Part shown: positions 5,837-6,839 of the stretch, piece by piece | Position numbering within the stretch: position 1 is the stretch's first letter | How the letters are laid out: every line of letters starts with the position of its first letter | DNA from: an uncultured Collinsella sp. | GTDB taxonomy: Bacteria; Actinomycetota; Coriobacteriia; Coriobacteriales; Coriobacteriaceae | Direction of reading: 5' to 3' | Assembly: GCA_902494375.1 (NCBI GenBank) | Contig: CABUTL010000077.1 | Location: 1 to 6,839 of the forward strand | Length of the DNA: 6,839 bases | The notes under the pieces: model-generated | The model's database searches: none | The model's input: only the letters and a program-made list of their open reading frames with translations | What the model was told of the DNA's origin: nothing | Made by a program: the position numbers and the translations under genes

Positions 5837-6433
5837 GGTCGTGGTGCGGATATGACGCCGCCTTTGCGTTGGCGGTTAGGTGTTGCTGGTGGGGTGGCGC
5901 TCGTTGTGCTGCTTGTTGACCAGCTGACCAAGCTTGCGGTTCGTGCCGTGGGCGATGCCCTGTATATGACCGTTATCCCCGGCGTGATCGATTTTCTGTT
6001 TGTTCGTAATATTGGAGCCGCCTTTAGCATGGGCGAGGGCCATGGCATAGCGTTTGCCGTGCTGGCGCTTGCAGTTATCGTCGCCATTGCCGTGTACCTG
6101 GTTCACGCGCCTCGGCTCGCCCGTCTAGAGGTTGTGGGCATGGCGATGGTTGCGGGCGGTGCTATCGGCAACGCTATCGATCGTTTGGCCTTTGGCTTCG
6201 TGACCGATTTTATTGCCACCACTTTCGTCGACTTCCCCGTCTTTAATGTGGCCGATATCGGCATTACCTTGGGCGTCGTGCTCGCCCTCTTCGGTTACAT
6301 GTTCTTGAGCCCCGCTGCCCGTGAGGTCGATGCGACCGCCGAGCTTAATGCCCGTGATGAGGCCCGCGCCAAGCGCAAAGCCAAGCAGCGTGGGGAGCGT
6401 GCCCGCAAGATTCGCGAAAGGAACGAGCGTTAA
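5834..6433 (+). CDS. lspA: Lipoprotein signal peptidase (signal peptidase II)
   Basis: LspA is a membrane aspartyl protease that cleaves the signal peptide of prolipoproteins after the lipobox cysteine has been lipidated. The 199 residues show four hydrophobic segments (about 14-32, 70-90, 100-117 and 138-158). Family motifs are DQLTK (29-33), VRNIGAAFS (57-65), GGAIGNAIDR (108-117), VTDFI (123-127) and FNVADIGI (137-144). The catalytic aspartates are expected to be D125 and D141. Family members are usually about 150-170 residues; the excess here is a charged tail (about 161-199) rich in Arg and Lys. The TTG start at 5834 is chosen for its ribosome site; ATG at 5852 is possible and would lose six residues. 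The stop TAA shares its last base with the next gene's ATG, so the two are probably co-translated. Confidence 0.95.
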   Translation: MGRGADMTPPLRWRLGVAGGVALVVLLVDQLTKLAVRAVGDALYMTVIPGVIDFLFVRNIGAAFSMGEGHGIAFAVLALAVIVAIAVYLVHAPRLARLEVVGMAMVAGGAIGNAIDRLAFGFVTDFIATTFVDFPVFNVADIGITLGVVLALFGYMFLSPAAREVDATAELNARDEARAKRKAKQRGERARKIRERNER

Positions 6434-6839
6434 TGGCCGACATCCATATTCTTGTTGCCGACGTTGCCGCTGGTCAGCGTCTTGACGCCTATCTGGGCGC
6501 CAATGACGGCTGCCCTACGCGCTCTGCCTGCGCGCATCTGATTGAGGGCGGTGCCGTATGCGTCAATGGCGAGACCTGTCTGTCTAAAAAGTACGCCGTG
6601 CGAGCCGGCGACCGTATTTCGGTCGATTTGCCCGAGCCGCACGATCCCACCGATGTGATTCCCGAGGCCATCCCGCTCGACATTCGCTATGAGGACGACT
6701 ATCTCATTGTGCTCTCCAAGCAGCGTGGCCTGGTGTGCCATCCTGCGCATGGTCATGAGAGCGGTACGCTCGCGAATGCCCTGGTCTATCACTGCGGTAT
6801 CGACCATCTGGGCACCGTGCAGGGCGAGGATCGCCCCGG
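6433..6839 (+). CDS. RluA/RluD-family pseudouridine synthase, N-terminal part (3' end outside window)
   Basis: The first 135 residues of a large-subunit-rRNA-type pseudouridine synthase, which isomerises uridine in RNA. Residues about 15-60 form an S4 RNA-binding domain (RLDAYL, then IEGGAVCVNGE and KYAVRAGDRISV). The start of the catalytic domain follows with IRYEDDYLIVLSKQRGLVCHPA (about 85-106) and SGTLANALVYHC (110-121). The window ends at QGEDRP, just before the expected HRLDKxTSG motif with the catalytic Asp, so activity cannot be judged. ATG at 6433 overlaps the lspA stop by one base (TAATG). AAAGGA at 6417-6422, inside lspA, is a ribosome site 10 bases upstream. The order lspA then this family matches Gram-positive genomes such as Bacillus subtilis (lspA-ylyB), where pyrR follows. 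The exact RNA target is not determined. Confidence 0.93.
   Translation, partial: MADIHILVADVAAGQRLDAYLGANDGCPTRSACAHLIEGGAVCVNGETCLSKKYAVRAGDRISVDLPEPHDPTDVIPEAIPLDIRYEDDYLIVLSKQRGLVCHPAHGHESGTLANALVYHCGIDHLGTVQGEDRP

Noticed and set aside
5664..5855. Short open frames between ileS and lspA
   Set aside because: They run through the palindrome and terminator, have no good ribosome site, and show no recognisable protein.
1..6839. CRISPR array, tRNA/rRNA gene, insertion sequence or defence system
   Set aside because: No regularly spaced direct repeats, no tRNA cloverleaf, no transposase or nuclease motif. The genes are standard housekeeping or metabolic families.

Overview
The window looks like ordinary chromosomal, mostly housekeeping DNA from a high-GC Gram-positive bacterium. 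The best guess is a gut actinobacterium of the Coriobacteriia, perhaps Collinsella. The grounds are the GC-rich third codon positions, frequent GTG/TTG starts, rho-independent terminators with real U-tracts, a T-box leader in front of ileS, and the Gram-positive gene order ileS - lspA - RluA-type pseudouridine synthase. This is a judgement from style and gene order, not a database match. No phage, insertion sequence, CRISPR array, rRNA or tRNA was seen.

Layout. Positions 1-656 hold the 3' end of ftsH, with the zinc-protease active site, closed by a strong hairpin terminator (683-720). At 738-1193 follows a small DUF523/TudS-like iron-sulfur protein that starts at TTG. It faces a GldA-like metal-dependent alcohol dehydrogenase gene on the minus strand (1244-2326). 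The two converging genes share one symmetrical bidirectional terminator (1194-1234), whose loop carries a sequence resembling dispersed REP-type repeats.

The 486-base gap between the dehydrogenase and ileS (2327-2812) is the most informative non-coding part. It holds a T-box riboswitch: a full Stem I with an AUC isoleucine specifier, an AGAGAG bulge and a UGAGA-type distal loop, a Stem III, and an antiterminator with a 7-nt TGGT bulge that competes with a U-tract terminator. The gene it controls is ileS (2813-5617), a complete isoleucyl-tRNA synthetase of 934 residues.

The 216 bases after ileS hold a long palindrome that begins in the ileS stop codon, then a separate rho-independent terminator, then an AT-rich stretch with a possible promoter. 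lspA (5834-6433, lipoprotein signal peptidase with an unusual basic C-terminal tail) follows, and overlaps by one base the start of an RluA/RluD-family pseudouridine synthase gene that runs off the window.

How the parts work together: ileS is switched on when uncharged tRNA-Ile binds the T-box leader. lspA and the pseudouridine synthase gene appear to form a separate transcript behind the ileS terminator. I found no previously undescribed multi-gene system. The points most worth a second look are the variant T-box bulge, the two REP-like palindromes and the LspA tail.
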